From: Thomasclavelia sp. | Lineage (GTDB): Bacteria > Bacillota_I > Bacilli_A > Erysipelotrichales > Erysipelotrichaceae | Reading direction: 5' to 3' | Assembly (NCBI GenBank): GCA_020024765.1 | Contig: JAHHTG010000018.1 | Coordinates: 1-15,756, forward strand | DNA length: 15,756 nucleotides | Shown: piece by piece, positions 1 to 7,210 of the stretch | How positions within the stretch are numbered: the stretch's first letter is position 1 | How the letters are laid out: the number at the start of each line of letters is the position of its first letter | Translations under genes and position numbers: made by a program | The notes under the pieces: generated by a model | What the model saw: only the letters and a program-made list of their open reading frames with translations | Databases searched by the model: none | What the model was told of the DNA's origin: nothing

Positions 1-1847
1 CCATATACCTTTAAAAACTTTCCATTGCCTTTTAAACGAGTTTTAGGAATCGGAATATATTTACGACGTGATAGATATTGACCCGTAATCGAATTTTCAT
101 TGGCCATAACTTCTTCCGGCGTACCAGCTGCAACAACTTCACCACCATCTTTACCAGCTCCTGGCCCAATATCAACAATATAATCACTTGCCATCATGGT
201 ATCTTCGTCATGTTCAACAACAATCAACGTATTACCTAAATCACGCATTCGTTTTAAAGTTGCAATTAAACGGTCATTGTCTCTTTGATGTAGACCAATT
301 GATGGTTCATCTAAGACATATAAAACTCCGGTTAAACTTGAACCAATTTGAGTTGCCAAACGAATACGTTGAGCTTCTCCACCTGATAAAGTTGAAGCTT
401 GACGATGCAATGTTAAATAACCTAAACCAACATCGATTAAAAATTTCAATCTCTCTTTAATTTCATTAATCACAAGACGGGCAATTTCCGCTTGCATTTT
501 ATCAAGTTCAAGATGCTCCATAAAATTATACGCATCCAAAACTGACATTTGTGTGAATTCTTCAATATTAATGCCACCAACTTTAACTGCTAGTGCCATT
601 TCGTTTAATCTTGCACCATGACATTTTGAGCATGTTGTCTCAACCATATAAGAACGATAATATTCTTTAGTCATGTTTGATTCTGTTTCAACATAGCGTC
701 TTTCAATTAAAGTCTTAACCCCTTCCACATAGCGATCCTTAACATAGCGATTACCATTTTGGGAATGAATTTCATATGAGATTGGTTCTTTTGAACCATA
801 TAAAATAATTTCAAGTTCTTCTTCACTCATATCTTTAATTGGCTTATCGATATCGATATGATAATGTTCAAGAAGAATCGCAAAATTTTGCCAATCAATA
901 TTACTTGTGTTGACGATATTCTTATAATATCTTAAACCACCCTGACGAATGCTTAAGCTCGCATCAGGGACTAATAAATCAAAATCAACTTCAAGAGTAA
1001 CACCTAAACCGTGGCAATTATCACATGCACCTAGTGGTGAGTTAAAACTAAATAATCGTGGTTCAAGGTTCGGGATACTAAAGCCACATTCTGGACAAGC
1101 GAAATTACTTGAGAAAACAACTTTCTCATCGTTGACTTTGCAAATAGCTAAACCATTAGCTAATTTTAACGCCAATTCTAAAGAATCACTTAAACGCGTT
1201 TTGATATCAGCACGCATTTTAAGGCGGTCAACTACAACTTCGATAGTATGGGGTTTATTCTTAACCAAAGGTTCAAGATCTTCAATAAGTTTCATTTCCC
1301 CATCAATATATAGTCTTAAGAAACCTTCTTTCTTTAAATTATCAAATAAATCTTTAAATGTACCTTTTTGTTTAGTGGCAACAGGCGCCAAGATTTCAAT
1401 CTTTGTTTCCAATGGATATTCTTCAATACGTTTCACCATTTGAGCAATTGTTTGAGCCACAATTGGTTTATGGTGATGTGGACAATATGGTACACCAACA
1501 CGTGCATACAATAAACGTAAATAATCATAAATTTCCGTTACAGTTCCTACTGTTGAACGCGGATTATTACTAGTTGTTTTTTGATCAATTGAAATTGCTG
1601 GTGATAGTCCAATAATTTCATCGACATCAGGTTTTTCGATGCCTCCTAAGAATTGACGAGCATAAGAACTAAGTGATTCTACATAGCGTCTTTGTCCTTC
1701 GGCATAAATTGTATCAAACGCCAAAGAAGTCTTTCCTGAACCAGAAAGACCTGTCATTATAATCATTTTATTTCGCGGCAAAGTTAAATTAATATTTTTT
1801 AAGTTATTAACTCTTGCGCCTTTAATAATAATTTTATCGTTTTCCAT
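1..1847 (-). CDS. uvrA: UvrA, excinuclease ABC subunit A (N-terminal 615 codons, cut by window edge)
   Basis: UvrA is the DNA-damage recognition ATPase of nucleotide excision repair; it loads UvrB on lesions. The reading frame is open from the ATG at 1847 to base 1. Visible motifs: Walker A GLSGSGKT (residues 33-40), the run ESLSSYARQFLGG, zinc-type Cys pairs C251/C254 (FACPECGF), C275/C278 (ACDNCHG) and C406/C409 (CSKCHG), the first ABC signature LSGGEAQR (487-494), then the Walker B region and VVEHDEDTM. The family is about 940 residues, so roughly 325 residues, including the second nucleotide-binding domain, lie beyond base 1. The start is 20 bases after the folC stop. No Shine-Dalgarno sequence precedes it; instead a TATAAT sits 6 bases upstream. 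Identification is firm. Confidence 0.97.
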   Translation of the reverse strand, partial: MENDKIIIKGARVNNLKNINLTLPRNKMIIMTGLSGSGKTSLAFDTIYAEGQRRYVESLSSYARQFLGGIEKPDVDEIIGLSPAISIDQKTTSNNPRSTVGTVTEIYDYLRLLYARVGVPYCPHHHKPIVAQTIAQMVKRIEEYPLETKIEILAPVATKQKGTFKDLFDNLKKEGFLRLYIDGEMKLIEDLEPLVKNKPHTIEVVVDRLKMRADIKTRLSDSLELALKLANGLAICKVNDEKVVFSSNFACPECGFSIPNLEPRLFSFNSPLGACDNCHGLGVTLEVDFDLLVPDASLSIRQGGLRYYKNIVNTSNIDWQNFAILLEHYHIDIDKPIKDMSEEELEIILYGSKEPISYEIHSQNGNRYVKDRYVEGVKTLIERRYVETESNMTKEYYRSYMVETTCSKCHGARLNEMALAVKVGGINIEEFTQMSVLDAYNFMEHLELDKMQAEIARLVINEIKERLKFLIDVGLGYLTLHRQASTLSGGEAQRIRLATQIGSSLTGVLYVLDEPSIGLHQRDNDRLIATLKRMRDLGNTLIVVEHDEDTMMASDYIVDIGPGAGKDGGEVVAAGTPEEVMANENSITGQYLSRRKYIPIPKTRLKGNGKFLKVY

Positions 1848-1853
1848 ATCTCT

Positions 1854-1882
1854 ATTATAAAAATTTCTAGTGTTTTTGTCGC
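1854..1882 (-). promoter_or_regulatory. Candidate uvrA promoter, giving a leaderless mRNA
   Basis: On the minus strand GCGACA (1882-1877, matching the last four bases of TTGACA), a 17-base spacer and a perfect TATAAT (1859-1854) are followed by exactly 6 bases and the uvrA ATG. Normal -10 to start spacing would put +1 on the A of ATG. The promoter overlaps the last codons and stop of folC. Transcription start is inferred, not observed. Confidence 0.6.
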
Positions 1883-3090
1883 TCGAAATACCCAAGGAAA
1901 GCACTCACAAAATATAGTGAACCCGAGACAATAACACACGGATATTCCTTTACTAAAGTTTCGAATGCTTCAGCATAATCTTGATTAAAACAATAACCTT
2001 CAGCTTTGGCAATTGCTTCACTATTAATAACTAATGGATGACTAAAAGTTGTCAAAACTAACTTATCGACATGGTTATTTAAAGCCTTTAACATATGCTC
2101 ATAATCTTTTGTCTTGATTGCACTAAACAATAAAGCTTTGGGCATTTTAATCGCATCTAGACTTTCGCTTAGAGCATTAACGCCATCCATATTATGTGCC
2201 CCATCGACAATGACTAACGGCTTTTCATTAATGATTTCAAATCTTCCAGCCCACAACGTTTCTTCAAAAGCCTTTTCAACCAATTCATAGTTATATTGAA
2301 TATAACCTTTTTGACTCAAAACTTTTAAAGCGCTAAGTGCAAGACTTGCATTATGATATTGATATTTAGCATAAGATTTAATCTTAAAGATTTCACCTTC
2401 CAACATAAATGTTCGAGGTGATACTTCGCGATAATTACCCAATTCAAAATATTCTGAATTATGTTCAGTAGCCTTTGCTTTGACAATAGATTTAAGATAA
2501 TCTTCCAAATGGCCAATCAGAACTGGCACATTATCCTTAATAATGCCGCACTTTTCTATGCAAATTAATTCCTTGGTTGCACCAAGTTCTTTGACATGAT
2601 CCAAACCAATTGTTGTGATAATGCTAAGAATTGGATGTTCGACAACATTTGTGCTGTCTAAACGACCGCCCATACCAACTTCCACAATCGCAAAATCAAT
2701 CTTTTCCATCTTAAAATATTCACACATAATTAGATAATCCATCTCAAACATATTAAGACCTTCTGCTACATAGAAGTCATAATTGCGATTTAAGATGTCT
2801 AAAAATGTTTTACCAGGAATGTTTACATTGTTGATACGAATACGATCAAGATGAGTAATTAAGTGTGGTGAAGTTAAGGTTCCGACTTTATAACCCAAAG
2901 CCATCAAACCATCTCTTAAAAATGCGGTAGTCGAACCTTTGCCGTTAGTACCGGCAACATGAATCATTTTAAAGTTATTTTCAGGATGGCCAAGTTTTTC
3001 AATAACTTTGAGAAAGCGTTCGAACTTTGCGCCATCACGTCTTTGACTAGTAATCCAGTCTAAAGCTTCATTAATTGTTAAGAATTTCAT
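1867..3090 (-). CDS. folC: FolC, folylpolyglutamate synthase / dihydrofolate synthase
   Basis: FolC adds glutamate to dihydropteroate and/or folates with ATP, in cytosolic folate metabolism. The 407-residue protein shows the Mur-ligase-type P-loop AGTNGKGST, EVGMGGRLDSTNV, the TIGLDH segment, AGRFE and DGAHN, in the usual order and at the usual family length. An in-frame ATG at 3108 would add six residues. I prefer the ATG at 3090 (MKFLTINEAL) because a TATAAT lies inside that extension (3102-3097) and the family N-terminus starts here. Neither start has a ribosome binding site. Its stop is 20 bases from uvrA, so folC transcripts probably continue into uvrA; I see no terminator between them. 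Whether it has both activities cannot be read from sequence alone. Confidence 0.95.
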   Translation of the reverse strand: MKFLTINEALDWITSQRRDGAKFERFLKVIEKLGHPENNFKMIHVAGTNGKGSTTAFLRDGLMALGYKVGTLTSPHLITHLDRIRINNVNIPGKTFLDILNRNYDFYVAEGLNMFEMDYLIMCEYFKMEKIDFAIVEVGMGGRLDSTNVVEHPILSIITTIGLDHVKELGATKELICIEKCGIIKDNVPVLIGHLEDYLKSIVKAKATEHNSEYFELGNYREVSPRTFMLEGEIFKIKSYAKYQYHNASLALSALKVLSQKGYIQYNYELVEKAFEETLWAGRFEIINEKPLVIVDGAHNMDGVNALSESLDAIKMPKALLFSAIKTKDYEHMLKALNNHVDKLVLTTFSHPLVINSEAIAKAEGYCFNQDYAEAFETLVKEYPCVIVSGSLYFVSAFLGYFERQKH

Positions 3091-3096
3091 TCTTAT

Positions 3097-3102
3097 ATTA
3101 TA
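3097..3102 (-). promoter_or_regulatory. folC -10 box, candidate leaderless start
   Basis: TATAAT on the minus strand is followed by six bases (ATAAGA) and then the folC ATG at 3090. A convincing -35 was not found 16-18 bases upstream; that stretch overlaps the start of ung. It is back to back with the ung promoter. Confidence 0.5.
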
Positions 3103-3112
3103 GCGCATCGTT

Positions 3113-3118
3113 TATAAT
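3113..3118 (+). promoter_or_regulatory. ung -10 box, candidate leaderless start
   Basis: TATAAT on the plus strand is followed by six bases (AGATAT) and the ung ATG at 3125. A weak TTCTTA (3090-3095) lies 17 bases upstream. No ribosome binding site is present before the ATG. The spacing mirrors that of folC and uvrA. Confidence 0.5.
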
Positions 3119-3124
3119 AGATAT

Positions 3125-3817
3125 ATGAAAATTATTAATAATGATTGGGATGAAATTCTCGCACCTGAGTTTAACAACCCTTACTATCAAAATCTTCGCC
3201 ATTTTTTAGACGAAGAATATGCACATTATACCATTTACCCAAAAGCCCCTGATTTGTATAACGCACTTCGTTTTACATCTTTTAAAGATACGAAAGTTGT
3301 TATCTTGGGGCAAGACCCATACCATGAACCAAATCAAGCTTATGGTTTAGCCTTCTCGGTGAAAAAAGGTGTTAAAGTTCCACCATCCCTTGTCAACATT
3401 TACAAAGAATTACATGATGATTTGGGTTGCACAATTCCCTCACACGGCGAATTAACGAAATGGGCAAAACAAGGTGTATTACTATTGAACGCCACTTTAA
3501 CCGTTCGTGAACATCAAGCTAATTCTCATCGCAATAAAGGCTGGGAAAGATTAACTGATGCGATTATCGCAAGTCTTAATCAAAAAGAGACACCAGTAGT
3601 CTTCTTACTTTGGGGTAACAATGCTCGTCAAAAGAAAAAACTCATCACCAATCCCAATCACTTAATCTTAGAATGTGCTCATCCAAGCCCCTTAAGTGCC
3701 TATAATGGGTTCTTTGGCTGTCGGCACTTTTCTAAGGCCAATGCTTTCTTAGTTGAACATGGTTTAAAACCGATTGATTGGCAAATCGAAGAATCAGGAG
3801 GAATGAAAAAATGTTAG
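3125..3817 (+). CDS. ung: Uracil-DNA glycosylase, family 1
   Basis: Ung removes uracil from DNA as the first step of base excision repair. At 230 residues it has full family length. It shows the water-activating loop GQDPYH (62-67, catalytic Asp64), the AYGLAFS segment, LLLNATLTV, LLWGNNA and the DNA-intercalation motif HPSPLSA with His186. It is divergent from folC with 34 bases between starts. The 3' end overlaps the next gene by 7 bases: the codons for its last residues (ESGGM) contain the AGGAGG ribosome site of that gene. No Shine-Dalgarno precedes its own ATG. Confidence 0.97.
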   Translation: MKIINNDWDEILAPEFNNPYYQNLRHFLDEEYAHYTIYPKAPDLYNALRFTSFKDTKVVILGQDPYHEPNQAYGLAFSVKKGVKVPPSLVNIYKELHDDLGCTIPSHGELTKWAKQGVLLLNATLTVREHQANSHRNKGWERLTDAIIASLNQKETPVVFLLWGNNARQKKKLITNPNHLILECAHPSPLSAYNGFFGCRHFSKANAFLVEHGLKPIDWQIEESGGMKKC

Positions 3818-4248
3818 TAAAAGAAATGTCCCTTAAACAAATGCTAGACTTTAAACCTAGTGATGAAGATATGGTCATGTTAGACCTTGATGTTGTAACT
3901 TATATCAAAGTTAGTATGGTATCAATTATGAAAGAGATTAATTATAACTTTGTCCGTTACCTATTCAACCATGACAAAAAAGACGATTTAATCAATTCGA
4001 TGAAAAATATTAATAGCACTATCTTCTATGATTTCATTTATAAAGATAACGAAGATAATGAACGTGCTATTACCATCTTTGAATTATATTCGACTAAACC
4101 TTATGCCGAAACTGAAATGTTAATTAATGAATTATTAGCTGACTATAGTCATGATGCTGAAGTCATCTTTGATTTTTATACTCACGATAATCATGAATAC
4201 CGTCTCACAAATATTGATGGAATCGTTAAAACCGATCAATTAAAATAA
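3811..4248 (+). CDS. Hypothetical acidic protein of 145 residues, coupled to ung
   Basis: I do not recognise this protein. It is rich in Asp, Glu and Asn, has no cysteine and shows no clear membrane span or signal peptide, so it is probably cytosolic. The middle and C-terminal parts alternate hydrophobic and acidic residues (for example AITIFELYSTKPYAETEM, EVIFDFYTHDNHEYRL), suggesting an alpha/beta fold. An upstream in-frame ATG (3778) lies inside ung. The ATG at 3811 is chosen because AGGAGG (3796-3801) sits 9 bases before it. It overlaps the end of ung by 7 bases, so translation is likely coupled, and a terminator follows 3 bases after its stop. Position suggests co-expression with Ung but not a shared function. 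Confidence 0.85.
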   Translation: MLVKEMSLKQMLDFKPSDEDMVMLDLDVVTYIKVSMVSIMKEINYNFVRYLFNHDKKDDLINSMKNINSTIFYDFIYKDNEDNERAITIFELYSTKPYAETEMLINELLADYSHDAEVIFDFYTHDNHEYRLTNIDGIVKTDQLK

Positions 4249-4251
4249 ATA

Positions 4252-4306
4252 AAAAGGAAGATTTATCGCAGAATTTATATCTGCCAACAATCTTCCTTTT
4301 ATTATG
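4252..4306. terminator. Bidirectional intrinsic terminator between converging units
   Basis: AAAAGGAAGATT (4252-4263) pairs with AATCTTCCTTTT (4289-4300). Inside the loop a second stem forms, GCAGA (4268-4272) with TCTGC (4280-4284). T-rich sequence follows in both directions. It ends the ung unit on plus and the amidohydrolase-CDF unit on minus. Confidence 0.8.
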
Positions 4307-4345
4307 CTTTTTTAAATTATTTAATAGTTATTATCATCGATAAAT

Positions 4346-4359
4346 ATTGCCACGGCAAT
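4346..4359 (-). other. Small hairpin just after the CDF gene
   Basis: ATTGCC and GGCAAT flank a two-base centre, 3 bases past the CDF stop codon. No real T run follows on the minus strand, so this is at most a 3'-end stabiliser. The stronger terminator at 4252-4300 lies downstream. Confidence 0.35.
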
Positions 4360-4361
4360 CA

Positions 4362-5522
4362 TCAAGCGTAGTCAATCTCCATAACACATTCAAAATTTGA
4401 ATCAATTTCTTTGACTTTATTTTCAATGATTTTAATGACATCTTCTTTGTCATGATGATCAGTATATGGCAAAACAACATCGAACAACAATTGTGTATAT
4501 TTAATGCCTTGAATCACTCTAAAATCATGAATATTGTAGTTAGGATCAATCTCGTGAATCTTATCGACTACCTTAACTTTTAAATCCTTTGTCTTTTCAT
4601 CATTCACATCAACCGGATCTATATGTATAGTTGTCATAATATTGTATTTCGCTAAAATCTCACGTTCAATCATATCGATTTTATTATGGATATCCATGAT
4701 ATTCCCTCGGCAATCGACTTCGACATCAATAGTCATGTAGCGTCTAGATGTACCATAATCATGAATTAATAAATCGTGAAGTCCTAAAACCACATCATGA
4801 CCTTCGACAAGTTCTGTAATTTCTTGAACCAAATCCTCATCAGGGGCTTGGCCGAGTAATAAATCAGTAGTTTGTTTAAAAATTTCATATCCCGACTTAA
4901 TGACTAATAACGAGACAATTGAACCAACAATACCATCAATTGGATAATCACTCACAAGTGAAAAACATAATGAAACAAGTGTCGCTGAAGTAACTAAAAC
5001 GTCATTAAAGTTATCTTGGCCAGCAGCTTTTAGCGAGATAGAATTTATTTTTTCACCAGTCTGGATATTGAAACGTGACATCCAAAATTTGGTAATGATT
5101 GCCACAATCAGAACCACAACTACGGCATAATTAAATTGTACAGGAACCGGTTTAAAACACTTGATAATAGCATCTTTTAACGATCCAAAACCTACCACGA
5201 AAATGAAGAAAGCAATCATCATACCCGAAACATATTCCATACGTCCATGACCATATGGATGGTTACGATCTGGGTGCAAACTTGCTAATTTAAAGCCAAA
5301 ATAAGTCGCTATATTCGACCCCATATCTGATAAGTTATTGAAACCATCGGCAACAATTGCACTACTATGAATAGTATATCCAAAACCTAATTTGAAGATA
5401 ACCATTAAAGTATTACAAATAATTGAAAGAATACTACAAAGAATTCCATAGTGTTTTTGCACGACTGGATCATTATAGTTTTCGTTATTCTTAATAAATT
5501 TATTTACAAGTATTTTAAACAT
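4362..5522 (-). CDS. Cation diffusion facilitator (CDF) metal efflux transporter
   Basis: CDF proteins export divalent metals from the cytosol by proton antiport. Hydrophobic segments fill residues about 25-225, with the family motif HPYGHGR (88-94). The transport site reads N62-x3-D66 in helix 2 (FNNLSD) and D170-x3-D174 in helix 5 (QDNFND). Zinc-type members usually have His or Asp at the first position. Asn there has been associated with manganese-type CDFs, so Mn is a reasonable but unproven substrate. At 386 residues it exceeds the roughly 300 typical. After the usual cytoplasmic domain (about 225-305) a second similar segment (about 313-386, IHDFRVIQGIKYTQ) looks like a repeat of it. 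GAGGG precedes the ATG by 5 bases. It starts 15 bases after the amidohydrolase stop, so the two are one operon. Confidence 0.9.
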   Translation of the reverse strand: MFKILVNKFIKNNENYNDPVVQKHYGILCSILSIICNTLMVIFKLGFGYTIHSSAIVADGFNNLSDMGSNIATYFGFKLASLHPDRNHPYGHGRMEYVSGMMIAFFIFVVGFGSLKDAIIKCFKPVPVQFNYAVVVVLIVAIITKFWMSRFNIQTGEKINSISLKAAGQDNFNDVLVTSATLVSLCFSLVSDYPIDGIVGSIVSLLVIKSGYEIFKQTTDLLLGQAPDEDLVQEITELVEGHDVVLGLHDLLIHDYGTSRRYMTIDVEVDCRGNIMDIHNKIDMIEREILAKYNIMTTIHIDPVDVNDEKTKDLKVKVVDKIHEIDPNYNIHDFRVIQGIKYTQLLFDVVLPYTDHHDKEDVIKIIENKVKEIDSNFECVMEIDYA

Positions 5523-5537
5523 TCGTCCCTCAATTTC

Positions 5538-7133
5538 CTATTTTTGATAAATTACCTCACCTCGTTTAATAGTTGCAAGGACTTGAATTTTATCGATGTC
5601 AAGTGGATTAACTGTCATTGGATTTTGGTCAAGAATGACAAAGTTAGCTTGTTTATTCACTTCTAAACTACCTTTGATATCTTCTTCAGAATATTGATAT
5701 GCAGCATTAATCGTAACGCCTTTTAAAGCGTCGTAAACACTCATCTTTTGATTAGCACCAATTGTTTTTCCTGTACGAGTTAAACGATTAACTGCACACC
5801 AAATTGTCTTCATCATATCTGGTGGAACAACTGGTGAATCTTGGTGCATTGTATATTTAACACCTAAATCAGATGCATCTTGAGAAATAGAAATTTGGCT
5901 ACCACGTTCAGGGCCAAAATTTTTCATATGAATATCGCCCCAATAATATGTATGAGCTAAGAAAAACGAAGCAATCATATCCAACTTCTTCATACGTTCA
6001 AGTTGATCTTTGCGTACAAGCTGAGCATGAATCATAACCGGGCGATATAAATCGTCGATTTGCAAATCTTCTTTAACTTTCTCAAATTCGCGAATATATT
6101 GTTCTGCCGCTTCATCGCCATTACAGTGAGTAATCAATTGTTTGTGATCTTCGACTGCCGATTTAATAAGACTATAAACCTCTTCATCACTATGGATTGG
6201 ATAACCACAATAATCACCTTTTCCAACATATGGTGTGCTCATCCAAGCAGTTAAGCCTTGTGGCGAACCATCTAAGAACATCTTATAACCACCAATTTTA
6301 AAGTGCTTATGGTAATCTTTCACATAGGGATTGTTCGGATCATTCATAGTATCACGCATCGTCATTAAATCAAGATAACCAACCACATCAAGTTTTAATA
6401 AATCATTTTCTGCAAAAGTCGTCAATAAATCATATAAAGGTTTAGCTATCATGCCATCTTGAACTGTTGTAATACCATTGCTGGCATAGATGTTTTGAGC
6501 TTCCTTGACTAATGAAAATAGTTCTGTAATATCGCTTACTGGTTTTTGTTCTAAAAAAGATATAAACGCATTTTCTTCCATGAAACCATTTGGTTCTAAT
6601 GTGCCTTTAACTCTGCCGTATTTACCACCAACTGGATCTTTAGTTTCAGCGGTAATACCTTTAGAATCTAACGCAAAACTATTAGCTACACCCATATGAT
6701 TTGAAGCGTGGATAATTAAGACTTTATGTTTAGTCGAAACTCTATCAAGTACATCTTTGGTTGGATGGGCATCTTCAGTTAAGAAGTTGTTATCATAGTT
6801 GTTTCCAACAACCCACTCACCTTCTGGAATTTGTTTCTTCACAATAAAATCTTGCATCAATTTTACGATATCATCAAAATTAGATGCACTAGTTAAATTG
6901 CATTGATTAAGGGCATTGGCTACCCCATAGAAATGACTATGTGGGTCAATAAAGGCTGGTAACATCGCCTTACCTTTCAAATCAATCATTTCAGTATCGC
7001 CATCTTTTAGTGACAAAATCTTTTCGTTGGAACCAACCGCTTTGATGACACCATCTTCTTCCATTAAAGCTTCAGCTTCACGAGATTGGTCATTCATAGT
7101 AATGAGCTGACCATTAAAATAAATTCTCTTCAT
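5538..7133 (-). CDS. YtcJ-like metal-dependent amidohydrolase
   Basis: This is a 531-residue member of the amidohydrolase superfamily, YtcJ/NfdA-like group. These enzymes hydrolyse C-N or C-O bonds with one or two metals; natural substrates are mostly unknown. Metal-site motifs are in order: HSH (65-67) after FIDP, a likely bridging lysine K284 in GGYKMFLDGS, H336 in THCNGDEA, H369 in MIHAQ and D432 in MHQDSP. A small composite beta domain is formed by the N-terminus (about 1-60) and C-terminus (about 485-531). No signal peptide is seen, so it should be cytosolic. AGGAGG lies 5 bases before the ATG. The CDF gene follows by 15 bases, and the AraC regulator lies upstream across a terminator, suggesting local control. 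Substrate cannot be inferred. Confidence 0.9.
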   Translation of the reverse strand: MKRIYFNGQLITMNDQSREAEALMEEDGVIKAVGSNEKILSLKDGDTEMIDLKGKAMLPAFIDPHSHFYGVANALNQCNLTSASNFDDIVKLMQDFIVKKQIPEGEWVVGNNYDNNFLTEDAHPTKDVLDRVSTKHKVLIIHASNHMGVANSFALDSKGITAETKDPVGGKYGRVKGTLEPNGFMEENAFISFLEQKPVSDITELFSLVKEAQNIYASNGITTVQDGMIAKPLYDLLTTFAENDLLKLDVVGYLDLMTMRDTMNDPNNPYVKDYHKHFKIGGYKMFLDGSPQGLTAWMSTPYVGKGDYCGYPIHSDEEVYSLIKSAVEDHKQLITHCNGDEAAEQYIREFEKVKEDLQIDDLYRPVMIHAQLVRKDQLERMKKLDMIASFFLAHTYYWGDIHMKNFGPERGSQISISQDASDLGVKYTMHQDSPVVPPDMMKTIWCAVNRLTRTGKTIGANQKMSVYDALKGVTINAAYQYSEEDIKGSLEVNKQANFVILDQNPMTVNPLDIDKIQVLATIKRGEVIYQK

Positions 7134-7144
7134 TTTAGCCTCCT

Positions 7145-7168
7145 ATAGTTTGTTCCCCTCACAACTAT
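7145..7168. promoter_or_regulatory. Imperfect inverted repeat before the amidohydrolase gene
   Basis: ATAGTT (7145-7150) and AACTAT (7163-7168) flank a C-rich centre, immediately upstream of the AGGAGG site. A weak extended -10 (TGTTAACAT on minus) precedes it. It could be an operator for the neighbouring AraC protein or a leader hairpin; evidence is thin. Confidence 0.3.
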
Positions 7169-7176
7169 GTTAACAC

Positions 7177-7208
7177 CAAAAAACAAAGTCCCGCAATTGG
7201 GACTTTGT
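7177..7208 (-). terminator. Terminator of the AraC regulator gene
   Basis: On the minus strand ACAAAGTCCC (7208-7199) pairs perfectly with GGGACTTTGT (7192-7183) around a 6-base loop, and a T tract follows at once. It starts 3 bases after the regulator stop. Confidence 0.9.
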
Positions 7209-7210
7209 AA

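Noticed and set aside
949..1443. A 164-codon open frame on plus across uvrA
   Set aside because: It is the antisense shadow of uvrA, over the zinc-binding region whose minus frame is clearly conserved. It has no ribosome site or recognisable protein features.
3091..3108. Longer folC start giving MRYNIR
   Set aside because: These codons contain a TATAAT that would promote transcription from the ATG at 3090, and the shorter start fits the family N-terminus.
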